Of a DNA stretch of 64,000 bases, positions 36,110 through 44,880 are shown piece by piece. The first letter of the stretch is position 1, and every line of letters starts with the position of its first letter. The notes beneath the pieces were generated by a model. The model made no database searches and had not been told where the DNA came from. It saw nothing but the letters and a program-made list of their open reading frames with translations. Made by a program: the position numbers and the translations under genes. Location: NCBI RefSeq assembly GCF_001653475.1, contig NZ_CP011487.1, positions 1,302,001 to 1,366,000 of the forward strand, given 5' to 3'. This stretch comes from Helicobacter pylori (GTDB lineage: Bacteria > Campylobacterota > Campylobacteria > Campylobacterales > Helicobacteraceae).

Positions 36110-37222
36110 ATGAAATATTTTAATACCAAATGGTTGTTTTTTTTAATGACTCATTGGCTTTTATTAGCTTCTTTAAGCCACGCTAAGATCGCTTTTGAGT
36201 CCAATATTGACACCAAAGTGCTAGAGGCTTTTGGGGTTAATGCGGGCTTTTTATCTCAAATGCCAAACGCTTTAAAAAAAATGAATGAAAAAGAAGAATG
36301 GAAAAGGCTCGTCAAAAGGTTTGACGCAAATTACCAGTTCATCCCTATCATTAAAAACATGCTAATAAAAGCGAGCGTTCCGCAAGAATTTTTGTTTTTA
36401 GCGATGGCAGAGTCTCATTTTTCATCAAGGGCTTATAGCAGGAAAAAAGCGGTAGGGATTTGGCAATTCATGCCAAACACGGCTAAAGAATTAGGGCTTA
36501 AGGTCAATCATTACATTGATGAAAGAAGAGATCCCATTAAAAGCACTCAAGCGGCGATCACTTATTTGAAACGGCTTTACAAACAAACCGGGGAGTGGTA
36601 TTTGGTCGCTATGGCGTATAATTACGGCTTACGCAAGGTTCAAAACGCCATTAAAGCCGCCGGCACTTCGGACATTAAGATTTTGTTGGATGAAGATAAA
36701 AAATACCTCCCTAAAGAAACACGAGAGTATATCCGCTCCATTCTAATCCTGGCGTTAAAGTTCAACAGCCTAGACAATCTCAAAGATAAAGAATATCTGC
36801 TCAATCGTGGGGCGAGGGTGAGTTTAGTGGGCGTCCCGTTTAAAAGGCACACTTCTTTAGTTCAAGTGGCTAAAAATTTAAACTTGAGTTTAGAAACCTT
36901 AAAATCCTACAACCACCAATTCCGTTATAACATTCTGCCTTCTAAAGACCCCACCTACACCATTTATATCCCTTATGAAAAACTCGCCCTTTTCAAACAA
37001 CGCCAGCTCAAACAAAATAAAAACATTCAAGCTAGTTTAAAAAGCCCTTTTATCACCCATGTGGTCTTGCCTAAAGAAACCTTATCTTCTATCGCTAAAC
37101 GCTATCAAGTCAGTATTTCCAGTATTCAATTAGCCAATAATCTCAAAGATTCTAATATTTTTATCCACCAGTGCTTAATCATCCCCACCAACAAAAAATT
37201 ACTCGCTACAAGGGAATTTTAA
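36110..37222 (+). CDS. mltD: Membrane-bound lytic transglycosylase MltD
   Basis: 370 residues with an N-terminal signal. SLT catalytic domain around residues 85-200: catalytic Glu in LAMAESHFSSRAYS, then AVGIWQFMPNTAKELG and AYNYG. Two LysM-type peptidoglycan-binding motifs at the C-terminus (about 243-290 and 325-365). Cleaves glycan strands to anhydro-muropeptides and affects H. pylori wall turnover (HP1572, first labelled dniR). The stop overlaps the rlpA start. Confidence 0.93.
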   Translation: MKYFNTKWLFFLMTHWLLLASLSHAKIAFESNIDTKVLEAFGVNAGFLSQMPNALKKMNEKEEWKRLVKRFDANYQFIPIIKNMLIKASVPQEFLFLAMAESHFSSRAYSRKKAVGIWQFMPNTAKELGLKVNHYIDERRDPIKSTQAAITYLKRLYKQTGEWYLVAMAYNYGLRKVQNAIKAAGTSDIKILLDEDKKYLPKETREYIRSILILALKFNSLDNLKDKEYLLNRGARVSLVGVPFKRHTSLVQVAKNLNLSLETLKSYNHQFRYNILPSKDPTYTIYIPYEKLALFKQRQLKQNKNIQASLKSPFITHVVLPKETLSSIAKRYQVSISSIQLANNLKDSNIFIHQCLIIPTNKKLLATREF

Positions 37223-38169
37223 TGGGTTTGGCGTTGGAAAAAGTTTGTTTTTTAGGCGTTATTTTTTTGATTAGTGCTTGTGCGGTTAAAAAAGAGGGGG
37301 TAAAGAATTTGTCTTACAAGCATGAAAGCTTGCGCGCTTATGAAAACGCTAAAGACTATGACCCAACAACCAAAAAAGCCACCTATAAACGCAATTTTTT
37401 TGAACGCCATTTCAAACGCCACTCCAATTCGCAAGATGGCAACACAAAAGATCAGCCGCTAGATAACGGCATGCGCGATTCTAGCGCGATCCAAAGAGCC
37501 ACCATGCGCCCTTATCAAGTGGGGAACAAGTGGTATTATCCCACTAAAGTGGATTTGGGCGAAAAATTTGATGGCATTGCGAGCTGGTATGGCCCCAGTT
37601 TCCATGCCAAAAAAACCAGTAATGGGGAAATTTATAACATGTATGCCCACACCGCCGCGCACAAGACTTTACCCATGAACACCGTGGTGAAAGTCATCAA
37701 TGTTGAAAACAATTTAAGCACCATTGTGCGCATCAACGATAGAGGACCTTTTGTGAGCGATCGCATCATTGATTTGTCTAATGCGGCCGCTAGGGATATT
37801 GACATGGTTAAAAAAGGCACAGCCAGCGTGCGTCTCATTGTTTTGGGTTTTGGTGGGGTTATCTCCAATCAATACGAACAAGCCTTTAACGCTAACTCTT
37901 CAAAGATCTTACACAAGGAATTTAAAGTCGGCGAGAGCGAAAAAAGCGTGAGCGGAGGGAAATTTTCTTTGCAAATGGGGGCTTTTAGAAACCAAATGGG
38001 TGCTCAAACTTTAGCGGATAAATTGCAAGCAGAGAATCCAAATTACAGCGTCAAGATCGCTTTTAAAGACGATCTATATAAAGTTTTAGTTCAAGGGTTT
38101 CAAAGCGAAGAAGAGGCTAGGGATTTTATGAAAAAATATAACCAGAATGCGGTTTTAACGAGAGAATGA
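37222..38169 (+). CDS. rlpA: Septal-ring lytic transglycosylase-like lipoprotein RlpA
   Basis: 315 residues from the ATG that overlaps the mltD stop (TAATG). Lipobox ISAC near residue 20, a double-psi beta-barrel (GIASWYGPSFHAKKTSNGE ... RINDRGPFV) with the catalytic-type acidic residue, and a C-terminal SPOR domain (FSLQMGAFRNQMGAQTLADK to the end) that binds denuded glycan at the septum. Whether it is enzymatically active in H. pylori is uncertain. Confidence 0.92.
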   Translation: MGLALEKVCFLGVIFLISACAVKKEGVKNLSYKHESLRAYENAKDYDPTTKKATYKRNFFERHFKRHSNSQDGNTKDQPLDNGMRDSSAIQRATMRPYQVGNKWYYPTKVDLGEKFDGIASWYGPSFHAKKTSNGEIYNMYAHTAAHKTLPMNTVVKVINVENNLSTIVRINDRGPFVSDRIIDLSNAAARDIDMVKKGTASVRLIVLGFGGVISNQYEQAFNANSSKILHKEFKVGESEKSVSGGKFSLQMGAFRNQMGAQTLADKLQAENPNYSVKIAFKDDLYKVLVQGFQSEEEARDFMKKYNQNAVLTRE

Positions 38170-38660
38170 TTAAGTTATTGCTTTTAGATGTGGATGGCAC
38201 GCTCACAGATGGGTCGTTGTATTTTGATGAAAATTTTCACGAGATCAAGGCTTTTAATGTCAAAGACGGGCTTGGCATGACGCTATGGCAAAAATTAGGT
38301 AAAAAAATCGCTATCATTACAGGAAGAACTTCAATAATGGTCAAAAAACGCATGGAGAGTTTAGGCGTTCAGTTGGTTTTTATGGGCGTTGAAAATAAAA
38401 GCGTGGTTGTGGAGCGGCTCAAAAAAGACTTGCAATTAAACGCACAAGAAATCGCATGCGTAGGCGATGATTATAACGATTTAGGCATGTTTAAGGCATG
38501 CACTTTGAGTTTCGCTCCGTTTGATGCGCACCCCTTGCTTAAAAGCAAGGCCTATAAAGTGTTACAAAACTCAGGGGGTAAGGGGGCTGTTAGGGAAGCG
38601 ATTGATTATCTTTTAACATTAGAAGGCTTGCAAAATGAAGCGCTCAAGCTTTACCTCTAA
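38166..38660 (+). CDS. kdsC: Kdo-8-phosphate phosphatase KdsC
   Basis: 164-residue HAD phosphatase of the small C0 type: nucleophile Asp in LLLDVDGTLTDG (residues 7-9), ITGR as motif II and VGDDYNDLGM as the metal-binding motif. Frees Kdo from Kdo-8-P made by KdsA. Overlaps rlpA by 4 bases and lptC by 26, in the conserved kdsC-lptC-lptA order also found in E. coli. Confidence 0.95.
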   Translation: MIKLLLLDVDGTLTDGSLYFDENFHEIKAFNVKDGLGMTLWQKLGKKIAIITGRTSIMVKKRMESLGVQLVFMGVENKSVVVERLKKDLQLNAQEIACVGDDYNDLGMFKACTLSFAPFDAHPLLKSKAYKVLQNSGGKGAVREAIDYLLTLEGLQNEALKLYL

Positions 38661-39228
38661 TAGTGTTTTAAACTTTTTTGTGGTTTTATCTTTCATCACG
38701 ATAGGGTTAGTTTTTTTCTTTTTGCGTTCCCAACCCACTAGCGTGGTCTCTAAAGAAAATATCCCTAAAATTGAATTAGAAAATTTTAAAGCGTTTCAAG
38801 TCAACGATAAAATCCTTGATCTGTCCATAGAGGGCAAAAAAGCTCTGCAATACGATGATTACGAGATCTTTTTTAATTCTCAAATCAAGCGCTATGATGA
38901 AGACACGATAGAAAGCGTTGAATCCCCTAAAGCCAAACGGCAGCAGGATTTGTATTTCTTCCCTAATGGGGTTACTTATAAAAGAAGCGATGATTCTAGT
39001 TTTTGGAGTGAAACAGGGATTTACAACCATAAAGAGCAAAATTTTAAAGGCAAGGGCCGTTTCATTCTCACTTCAAAGGATAGCAAGGTTGAAGGGCTTG
39101 ACATTTCTTATTCGCATGCTCTAGCCATTGTTGAAGCTCAAAGCATTCAAGCGTATTTATTTTTAGATGAAATCAAACAAAGCCAGAAAGAAAAGAAAAA
39201 ATTCCCCACTTTCAAAGGAGAGTTTTAA
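38635..39228 (+). CDS. lptC: LPS export protein LptC
   Basis: 197 residues, one N-terminal membrane anchor (about 10-30) and a periplasmic beta-jellyroll domain (LptC/YrbK family, weak sequence similarity). Passes LPS from LptBFG to LptA. The assignment relies on anchor plus fold-like pattern and on its position between kdsC and lptA (HP1569). Confidence 0.85.
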   Translation: MKRSSFTSNSVLNFFVVLSFITIGLVFFFLRSQPTSVVSKENIPKIELENFKAFQVNDKILDLSIEGKKALQYDDYEIFFNSQIKRYDEDTIESVESPKAKRQQDLYFFPNGVTYKRSDDSSFWSETGIYNHKEQNFKGKGRFILTSKDSKVEGLDISYSHALAIVEAQSIQAYLFLDEIKQSQKEKKKFPTFKGEF

Positions 39229-39785
39229 TGCGTTGGTGGTGTGTTCTTGTGTGTTGTTTGAGCTTTTTAAGCGTGATGAGCGCTCAAAAAACAGAGAATA
39301 AAGGTTTGAAAAAAGAAAGAGAGCTTTTAGAAATTACCGGCAACCAATTTGTAGCGAACGACAAAACAAAAACCGCCGTTATTCAAGGCAATGTGCAGAT
39401 CAAAAAAGGTAAAGACCGGTTGTTTGCGGATAAGGTGAGCGTGTTTTTAAACGATAAACGAAAGCCAGAGCGCTATGAAGCCACAGGGAACACGCATTTT
39501 AACATCTTTACAGAGGATAATCGTGAAATCAGCGGGAGCGCTGACAAGCTCATTTATAACGCGCTGAATGGGGAATACAAGTTATTGCAAAATGCGGTGG
39601 TTAGAGAAGTGGGGAAATCTAATGTCATCACCGGCGATGAGATCATTTTAAACAAAACTAAGGGTTATGCTGATGTGTTGGGGAGCGCGAAACGGCCCGC
39701 TAAATTTGTGTTTGATATGGAAGATATTAATGAAGAAAATCGTAAGGCTAAATTGAAGAAGAAAGGCACTAAGGAAAAACCATGA
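39228..39785 (+). CDS. lptA: LPS transport periplasmic bridge protein LptA
   Basis: 185 residues with a signal peptide (cleavage near VMSAQK) and the OstA-like domain: LEITGNQFVANDKTKTAVIQ then IKKGKDRLFADKV. Builds the periplasmic bridge between LptC and LptD. The ATG shares a base with the lptC stop. The Lys-rich C-terminus overlaps engB by 4 bases. HP1568. Confidence 0.9.
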   Translation: MRWWCVLVCCLSFLSVMSAQKTENKGLKKERELLEITGNQFVANDKTKTAVIQGNVQIKKGKDRLFADKVSVFLNDKRKPERYEATGNTHFNIFTEDNREISGSADKLIYNALNGEYKLLQNAVVREVGKSNVITGDEIILNKTKGYADVLGSAKRPAKFVFDMEDINEENRKAKLKKKGTKEKP

Positions 39786-40408
39786 TCGCCATTAAAGACG
39801 CTCATTTTCTCACTTCTTCTAGCCAACTTTCGCAATGCCCTGCGAGCTTGACTTCTGAAATGGTCATTTTAGGGCGCAGCAATGTAGGTAAAAGCTCGTT
39901 TATTAATACCTTGTTAGGAAAAAATCTCGCCAAAAGTTCAGCAACGCCTGGAAAAACCCGTTTAGCGAATTTTTTTTCCACCACTTGGGAAGATAAAGAA
40001 AACGCCTTAATAACAACTTTTAATGTGATTGATTTGCCCGGGTTTGGCTACGCTAAAGTTTCTAAAAGCTTGAAAAAAGAATGGGAGGGGTTTTTATGGG
40101 AATTGTTAAGCGTTAGGGTTTCTATCAAACTTTTTATCCATTTAGTGGATGCGCGCCATTTGAATTTAGAAATTGATAAAAACGCTAAAGAAAATATTCA
40201 AGCCCTTTTAAGGCCCGATCAAGCCTACCTTGCTCTTTTTACGAAATTTGACAAGTTGAATAAAAACGAGCAACACCGCCTTTTTTTAAACGCCCCTAAA
40301 CCTTTTTTAATCAATACTATCCGTTTTAACGCCCTTTCTTCAAAATACCCAACCCTTGAAGTAGTGCGCCAAACCCTTTTGAAATATTTGCTCACTAGCC
40401 CTTTATAA
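39782..40408 (+). CDS. engB: Ribosome-biogenesis GTPase EngB (YsxC/YihA)
   Basis: 208 residues, GTPase of the Era/Obg group: G1 GRSNVGKSS (about 31-39), G3 DLPGFG and G4 TKFDKLN are intact. Assists 50S assembly. Sits inside the envelope operon with an overlapping start (ATGA). Confidence 0.95.
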   Translation: MIAIKDAHFLTSSSQLSQCPASLTSEMVILGRSNVGKSSFINTLLGKNLAKSSATPGKTRLANFFSTTWEDKENALITTFNVIDLPGFGYAKVSKSLKKEWEGFLWELLSVRVSIKLFIHLVDARHLNLEIDKNAKENIQALLRPDQAYLALFTKFDKLNKNEQHRLFLNAPKPFLINTIRFNALSSKYPTLEVVRQTLLKYLLTSPL

Positions 40409-40419
40409 GCCACAAAACC

Positions 40420-40863
40420 ATGCTCTCTTTAAAACAAGATTCCTTTTTTTTCTTATGTTTAGGGATCTTTGGTTTTTATTTTTATAGCCTTTTGAGAGAC
40501 TTAATGCCTTTTTTACCCCCAATGATTGGGTTTTTATTCTTGTTTTATGCGAAAAAATACGATCATCTTTTACCCAGTTTGAGCGTGTTTGGTTGTTTGT
40601 TTTGGTTTGAGAGCATGCATTTAAAGACTTTAGGCGTTTTAGCTTTGCTGTTTTTAATCTACCATCAAATCGTCTATAAAAACTCTTTAAAGTTTTTTAA
40701 TGACGGCTTTTTATTCAAAACCTTGCATGTTTTTTTAGTTTATTACCTTTATTTATCGCGCTTTTTTTCTGTGTCCTTGAGTTTGAAAATACTCAGCTTT
40801 CTCGCTCTTTTTGCTTTAATAGAGAGTGCTTTGTGGGGTTTGTATGAAAAATCTTCGCTATAA
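40420..40863 (+). CDS. Small polytopic membrane protein, possibly MreD-like
   Basis: 147 residues, five or so hydrophobic helices and almost no loops (FFFLCLGIFGFYFY, MIGFLFLFY, LGVLALLFLIY). No family motif. It lies 11 bases after engB and overlaps the start of the PBP2 gene mrdA by 20 bases. In many bacteria mreD, a protein of the same size and topology, sits directly before mrdA, so an MreD role is a reasonable guess. HP1566. Confidence 0.75.
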   Translation: MLSLKQDSFFFLCLGIFGFYFYSLLRDLMPFLPPMIGFLFLFYAKKYDHLLPSLSVFGCLFWFESMHLKTLGVLALLFLIYHQIVYKNSLKFFNDGFLFKTLHVFLVYYLYLSRFFSVSLSLKILSFLALFALIESALWGLYEKSSL

Positions 40864-42610
40864 ACTTTTGCTCTTTGTTTTTATAGGGTTTTGGGGGTTA
40901 TTGGTTTTAAACTTATTTATTTTAAGCGTTAAAAATCAAGAATACTATGAAAAACTGGCTGAACGAAACATGACTAAAAAGGAATTTTTAGTCCCTACAA
41001 GGGGCAATATTACAGACAGAAACCATGCGTTTTTAGCCACTAATGAATTGGTGTTTGGCGTGTTTTTGCCCAGCAGATTGAAACAAAAAGAGCTTTTAGA
41101 AAAAATTGAAATAATCCAAAAGTTTTTCCCTAACTTTTCCAAAGAAACGCTTTTAAACAATTACCAAAAAGAAAATTCGCTTTATAACCATAACCTCATT
41201 AAAGTAGTTGGCTTCATTCCTTATGCTGCCATGCAACCTCTTTATACCAAACTCATCCAAACCCAAGGCATTTTTGCACTCCCTTTAGACAAGCGCTACT
41301 ACCCCAATAACGCTTTAGCTTCGCATGTTTTAGGCTATGTGGGGGTGGCAAGCTTGCAAGATTTAAAAGACGATGAAGAGAATCAATACAGCCAGATTGT
41401 GGGCAAAACCGGCATTGAAAAAGAATACAACAAGCTTTTACAAGGCAAGGTGGGCTATAAAATCATGCGCGTCAATGCGCTCAATCAAGAATTAGCCACC
41501 TTAGAAGTAATGCCACCGAGCGCCAACAACCACTTGCAATTGAGTTTGGACAAACGCTTGCAAAAAGAAGCGGACAAGCTCTTTGAAAATAAAAGGGGGG
41601 CTATTTTAGTGATGGATGCAGAAAATGGGGAATTGCTCGTTGCAGGAAGTTACCCTGAATACAATTTGAACGATTTTGTAGGCGGGATCAGTCAAGATAA
41701 ATGGCAAAAACTTCAAGATGATATTTATAATCCCCTACTAAACCGCTTCGCTAACGCCTTGTATCCGCCGGGATCTGTGGTTAAAATGGGCGTGGGCTTG
41801 AGCTTTTTAGAAAACCTTAATATCACAGAAAACACCACCATACCCACCCCGCCTTTTATTGAAGTGGGTAAGCGCAAATTCAGAGACTGGAAAAAAACAG
41901 GGCATGGCAATTCTAATTTGTATAAAGCCATTAGGGAGTCCGTGGATGTGTATTTTTATAAGTTTGGACTTGAAATCTCTATAGAAAAACTCTCTAAAAC
42001 CTTAAGGGAAGTGGGCTTTGGGGAAAAAACGGGCGTTGATTTGCCGAATGAATTTGTAGGGATTGTGCCGGATAATTTGTGGAAACTCAAACGCTTCAAT
42101 CAAGATTGGCGCGTTGGGGACACGCTCATTACCGCTATTGGGCAAGGCTCTTTTTTAGCTACGCCCTTGCAGGTTCTAGCCTACACGGGACTCATTGCTA
42201 CGGGCAAACTGGCAACGCCTCATTTTGCTATCAACAACCAACAACCGCTCAAAGATCCCCTAAATAGCTTTCAAAAAAAGAAGCTCCAAGCCTTAAGAGT
42301 GGGCATGTATGAAGTGTGTAACCATAAAGACGGCACCGCTTATCATTCCACAAGGGGTTCTAAGGTTACTTTAGCGTGTAAAACCGGCACCGCACAAGTC
42401 GTGGAAATCGCTCAAAACACCATCAATCGCATGAAAGAAAAGGATATGGAATATTTCCATCGATCCCATGCGTGGATTACTGCATTTTTGCCTTATGAAA
42501 AACCCAAATACGCTATCACTATTCTAGTAGAACATGGGGAAGGGGGTTCAAAACTAGGAGGCTTGTTGGTGAAAATGAGCAATAAACTCTATGAGCTTGG
42601 CTATCTTTAA
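40844..42610 (+). CDS. mrdA: Penicillin-binding protein 2 (elongation transpeptidase)
   Basis: 588 residues from ATG 40844 (MKNLRYKLLL); an upstream alternative start would add six residues. One N-terminal membrane helix, dimerisation domain, then the transpeptidase with SxxK (PPGSVVK, about residue 311), SVD (RESVDVYF) and KTGTAQ. Cross-links peptidoglycan during cell elongation with RodA. Last gene of the mltD-mrdA cluster. HP1565. Confidence 0.95.
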   Translation: MKNLRYKLLLFVFIGFWGLLVLNLFILSVKNQEYYEKLAERNMTKKEFLVPTRGNITDRNHAFLATNELVFGVFLPSRLKQKELLEKIEIIQKFFPNFSKETLLNNYQKENSLYNHNLIKVVGFIPYAAMQPLYTKLIQTQGIFALPLDKRYYPNNALASHVLGYVGVASLQDLKDDEENQYSQIVGKTGIEKEYNKLLQGKVGYKIMRVNALNQELATLEVMPPSANNHLQLSLDKRLQKEADKLFENKRGAILVMDAENGELLVAGSYPEYNLNDFVGGISQDKWQKLQDDIYNPLLNRFANALYPPGSVVKMGVGLSFLENLNITENTTIPTPPFIEVGKRKFRDWKKTGHGNSNLYKAIRESVDVYFYKFGLEISIEKLSKTLREVGFGEKTGVDLPNEFVGIVPDNLWKLKRFNQDWRVGDTLITAIGQGSFLATPLQVLAYTGLIATGKLATPHFAINNQQPLKDPLNSFQKKKLQALRVGMYEVCNHKDGTAYHSTRGSKVTLACKTGTAQVVEIAQNTINRMKEKDMEYFHRSHAWITAFLPYEKPKYAITILVEHGEGGSKLGGLLVKMSNKLYELGYL

Positions 42611-43019
42611 TAAAATTGTAAATCTTTTCAAAAACGCAACCCCCTAAACGCTAAAAACCATAGCCAACTTGTTTCCAACCCATTTTAGCGCTCTATAATT
42701 CAGTCTAACGGGTGGTTTAAAACTGGCCTTTATTGGAAAAATTCTAAAAGCGTAACTTTAATGAGATTTAGGCTTGCTGTATTTTGGCTTTATTCTGATC
42801 GCATATTGACAGCTAAAGTTTTGTTTAATATTTTTAAAAAATGGGGTTTTAGTTAGCTTCATCGTTTTGATTTGATCATTATTTTCTTAAAAGGATAGGG
42901 GGTTATTTTGCACCATTTCCCCCTTAAGCAATAACGCTTTTAGGAAATTATCGCTTGATTAGCACAAGCTCTTTTCGTTTTATTTTAAAAATACTTTTAG
43001 CGTTTTTAACACTCAATGA
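42611..43019. other. Non-coding gap downstream of mrdA
   Basis: About 410 bases without a credible ORF. It holds an isolated TATAAT (42694-42699, plus strand), preceded by a poor -35 (TTGTTT with a 19-base spacer), and a GGGGG...CCCCC inverted repeat around 42900-42930 with no T tract. A small RNA is possible but nothing identifies one. Confidence 0.5.
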
Positions 43020-43020
43020 G

Positions 43021-43050
43021 AAAAAAGCGTTTTATTAGCGCCTAAAACGC
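43021..43050 (-). terminator. metQ terminator
   Basis: GCGTTTTA (43027-43034) and TAAAACGC (43043-43050) form a perfect 8-bp stem with an 8-base loop; on the minus strand it is followed by TTTTTT (43026-43021). Confidence 0.85.
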
Positions 43051-43084
43051 CCCCCATTCATCCTAAAGATGCATTTTGCCTAGC

Positions 43085-43900
43085 TTAAAAAGCCGGGATA
43101 ATCGCCCCCTTATAGGTATCTAAAATAAATTTCCTGGTCTTTTCACTCTGCAAAGCTTCAATCAGCGCTTTTATGGCTTCATCTTGCGCGTTATCCTCAC
43201 GAGCGGCTACAAGATTGGCATAAGGCGAGTCCTTGTCTTCTGAGAATAAGGCTCCGGTGAGTTTTGCTTGCAAGGCATAATTCCCTGTTACAATAGCCCC
43301 ATCCACATCCCCTAAAACTTTAGGCAATAATGCGGCTTCTAAAGGCTTGATTTTGATGTTGTAAGGATTTTTGACAATATCAAACTCCGTAGCGTATAGA
43401 TTGCTTGGGTCTTTGAGAGCGATAATCCCTTGTTTATGCAGTAAAATCAACGCCCTGCCTTGATTGCTCGGATCATTTGGCACGGCAATCACTGAGCCTT
43501 TTTTAAGGTTTTTAATGTCCGTGATTTTTTGAGAATAAAATCTTAAAGGCTCCACATGGATATTAGCTAAACCAATGAGATGCATTTTTCTGTCCAGATT
43601 AAACCGATCCAAATAAGGGCGGTGTTGGAAGTAATTCGCGTCCAAAGAGCCGTCATTGAGCGCTAAATTAGGTAACACATAATCCGTAAAAGACACGATC
43701 ACCAATTTGATCCCTTTTTCTTTCAAATCATCCACGACTGATTGCAAGATTTGCGCATGCGGCACAGGGTTAGCGCCCACTTTAAGCTCACGAGTGATTT
43801 TGTGGTTTTCTTTTTTTTCTTTGTGGTGTTTGGCGTCTAAGAGATTAAAAAAACCTAAAACAATAGCAGTTACGCAAATAACACGCTTGAATATATTCAT
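43085..43900 (-). CDS. metQ: Methionine-binding protein MetQ
   Basis: 271-residue NlpA/MetQ-type periplasmic binding protein: LKVGANPVPHAQIL after the signal, HRPYLDRF, and VPNDPSNQGRALILL, the methionine-site loops. The signal peptide ends LGFFNLLDAKHHK and contains no lipobox cysteine, whereas most MetQ proteins are lipoproteins, so this one is probably soluble in the periplasm. The permease and ATPase genes are 9 kb away on the same strand. HP1564. Confidence 0.9.
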   Translation of the reverse strand: MNIFKRVICVTAIVLGFFNLLDAKHHKEKKENHKITRELKVGANPVPHAQILQSVVDDLKEKGIKLVIVSFTDYVLPNLALNDGSLDANYFQHRPYLDRFNLDRKMHLIGLANIHVEPLRFYSQKITDIKNLKKGSVIAVPNDPSNQGRALILLHKQGIIALKDPSNLYATEFDIVKNPYNIKIKPLEAALLPKVLGDVDGAIVTGNYALQAKLTGALFSEDKDSPYANLVAAREDNAQDEAIKALIEALQSEKTRKFILDTYKGAIIPAF

Positions 43901-44045
43901 AAAAACCCCTTTATTAAAAAAATTAATTCAAAAATTATAAAAAGATAAAACGATGCGAAAATTTTAGAAACTGGCAAAGAATAAAAAGAAAAGGATTCAA
44001 CCAAGAAAAACGGAGTTTCTCTTGATCAAACAGCGAACTAAACCA

Positions 44046-44642
44046 TTAAAGGTTAATGGAATTTTCTTTAAGATATTCTGCAACGCCTTTATGGGTAGCT
44101 TTCATGCCTTTATCGCCTTTTCTCCAACCTGCTGGGCATACTTCACCATGTTCTTCAAAGTGTAAGAGAGCGTCTACCATGCGAAGCATTTCATCTGCAT
44201 TCCTACCTAATGGCAAGTCATTGATCACTGCGTGTCTTACTTTCATGTTTTTGTCAATCAAAAAAGCTCCTCTCAAAGCGACCGCTTCTTCAAACAGCAC
44301 ATCATAGTCTCTAGAAATGCTCTTAGTAATATCAGCCACCATAGGGAAAGTTACTTGACCAATACCGCCTTTATCTACAGGGGTGTTTTTCCACGCATAA
44401 TGGACTTGTTCGCTATCAATAGACACGCCAATCACATTAAAGCCTTTTTCTTGGAAGTCTTTCACTCTTTTGTCAAACGCAATGATTTCTGTAGGGCATA
44501 CAAAAGTAAAATCTTTTGGCCAAAAGAAAAGAACCGCACCGCTCTTACCTAAATTTTTAGAAAGCTCAAAGTGTTCATCAACCTCATTGTTTCCTAAAAC
44601 AGCAGGTGCTTTGAAATCTGGGGCAAGTTTTGTAACTAACAT
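44046..44642 (-). CDS. ahpC: Alkyl hydroperoxide reductase AhpC (TsaA)
   Basis: 2-Cys peroxiredoxin, 198 residues, very abundant in H. pylori. Peroxidatic Cys49 in FTFVCPTE and resolving Cys169 in GEVCPAGW. I chose ATG 44642 because AAGGAGTTGTAT precedes it and the length fits; the open frame runs 17 codons further without a ribosome site. Reduced by thioredoxin rather than AhpF; also reported as a chaperone under stress. Confidence 0.95.
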   Translation of the reverse strand: MLVTKLAPDFKAPAVLGNNEVDEHFELSKNLGKSGAVLFFWPKDFTFVCPTEIIAFDKRVKDFQEKGFNVIGVSIDSEQVHYAWKNTPVDKGGIGQVTFPMVADITKSISRDYDVLFEEAVALRGAFLIDKNMKVRHAVINDLPLGRNADEMLRMVDALLHFEEHGEVCPAGWRKGDKGMKATHKGVAEYLKENSINL

Positions 44643-44841
44643 ATACAACTCCTTAAGTGTTTTAAAATTTTGTTGGATCAAAATTAAACCCAAAATAGAT
44701 TTAATTTATCGTGCTTTCCACTCAATCGGTGGAAACATGGTGGAGTATATTCTTAAAAAGTTAATGAAAAAATATTTTCTTTAATATTTTAGGATTTTGT
44801 GAAAAATAGTTTCATTTTTACTGCTTGTATTTCCTTAATGG

Positions 44842-44850
44842 TGTTATAAT
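44842..44850 (+). promoter_or_regulatory. ceuE promoter (extended -10)
   Basis: TGTTATAAT about 30 bases before the ATG, which has AAAAAGGATCGTC as ribosome site. The upstream 80 bases are strongly AT-rich, as in metal-regulated H. pylori promoters, but no clean Fur or NikR palindrome is visible. Confidence 0.6.
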
Positions 44851-44880
44851 CGCTTTATAAATCATACAAAAAGGATCGTC

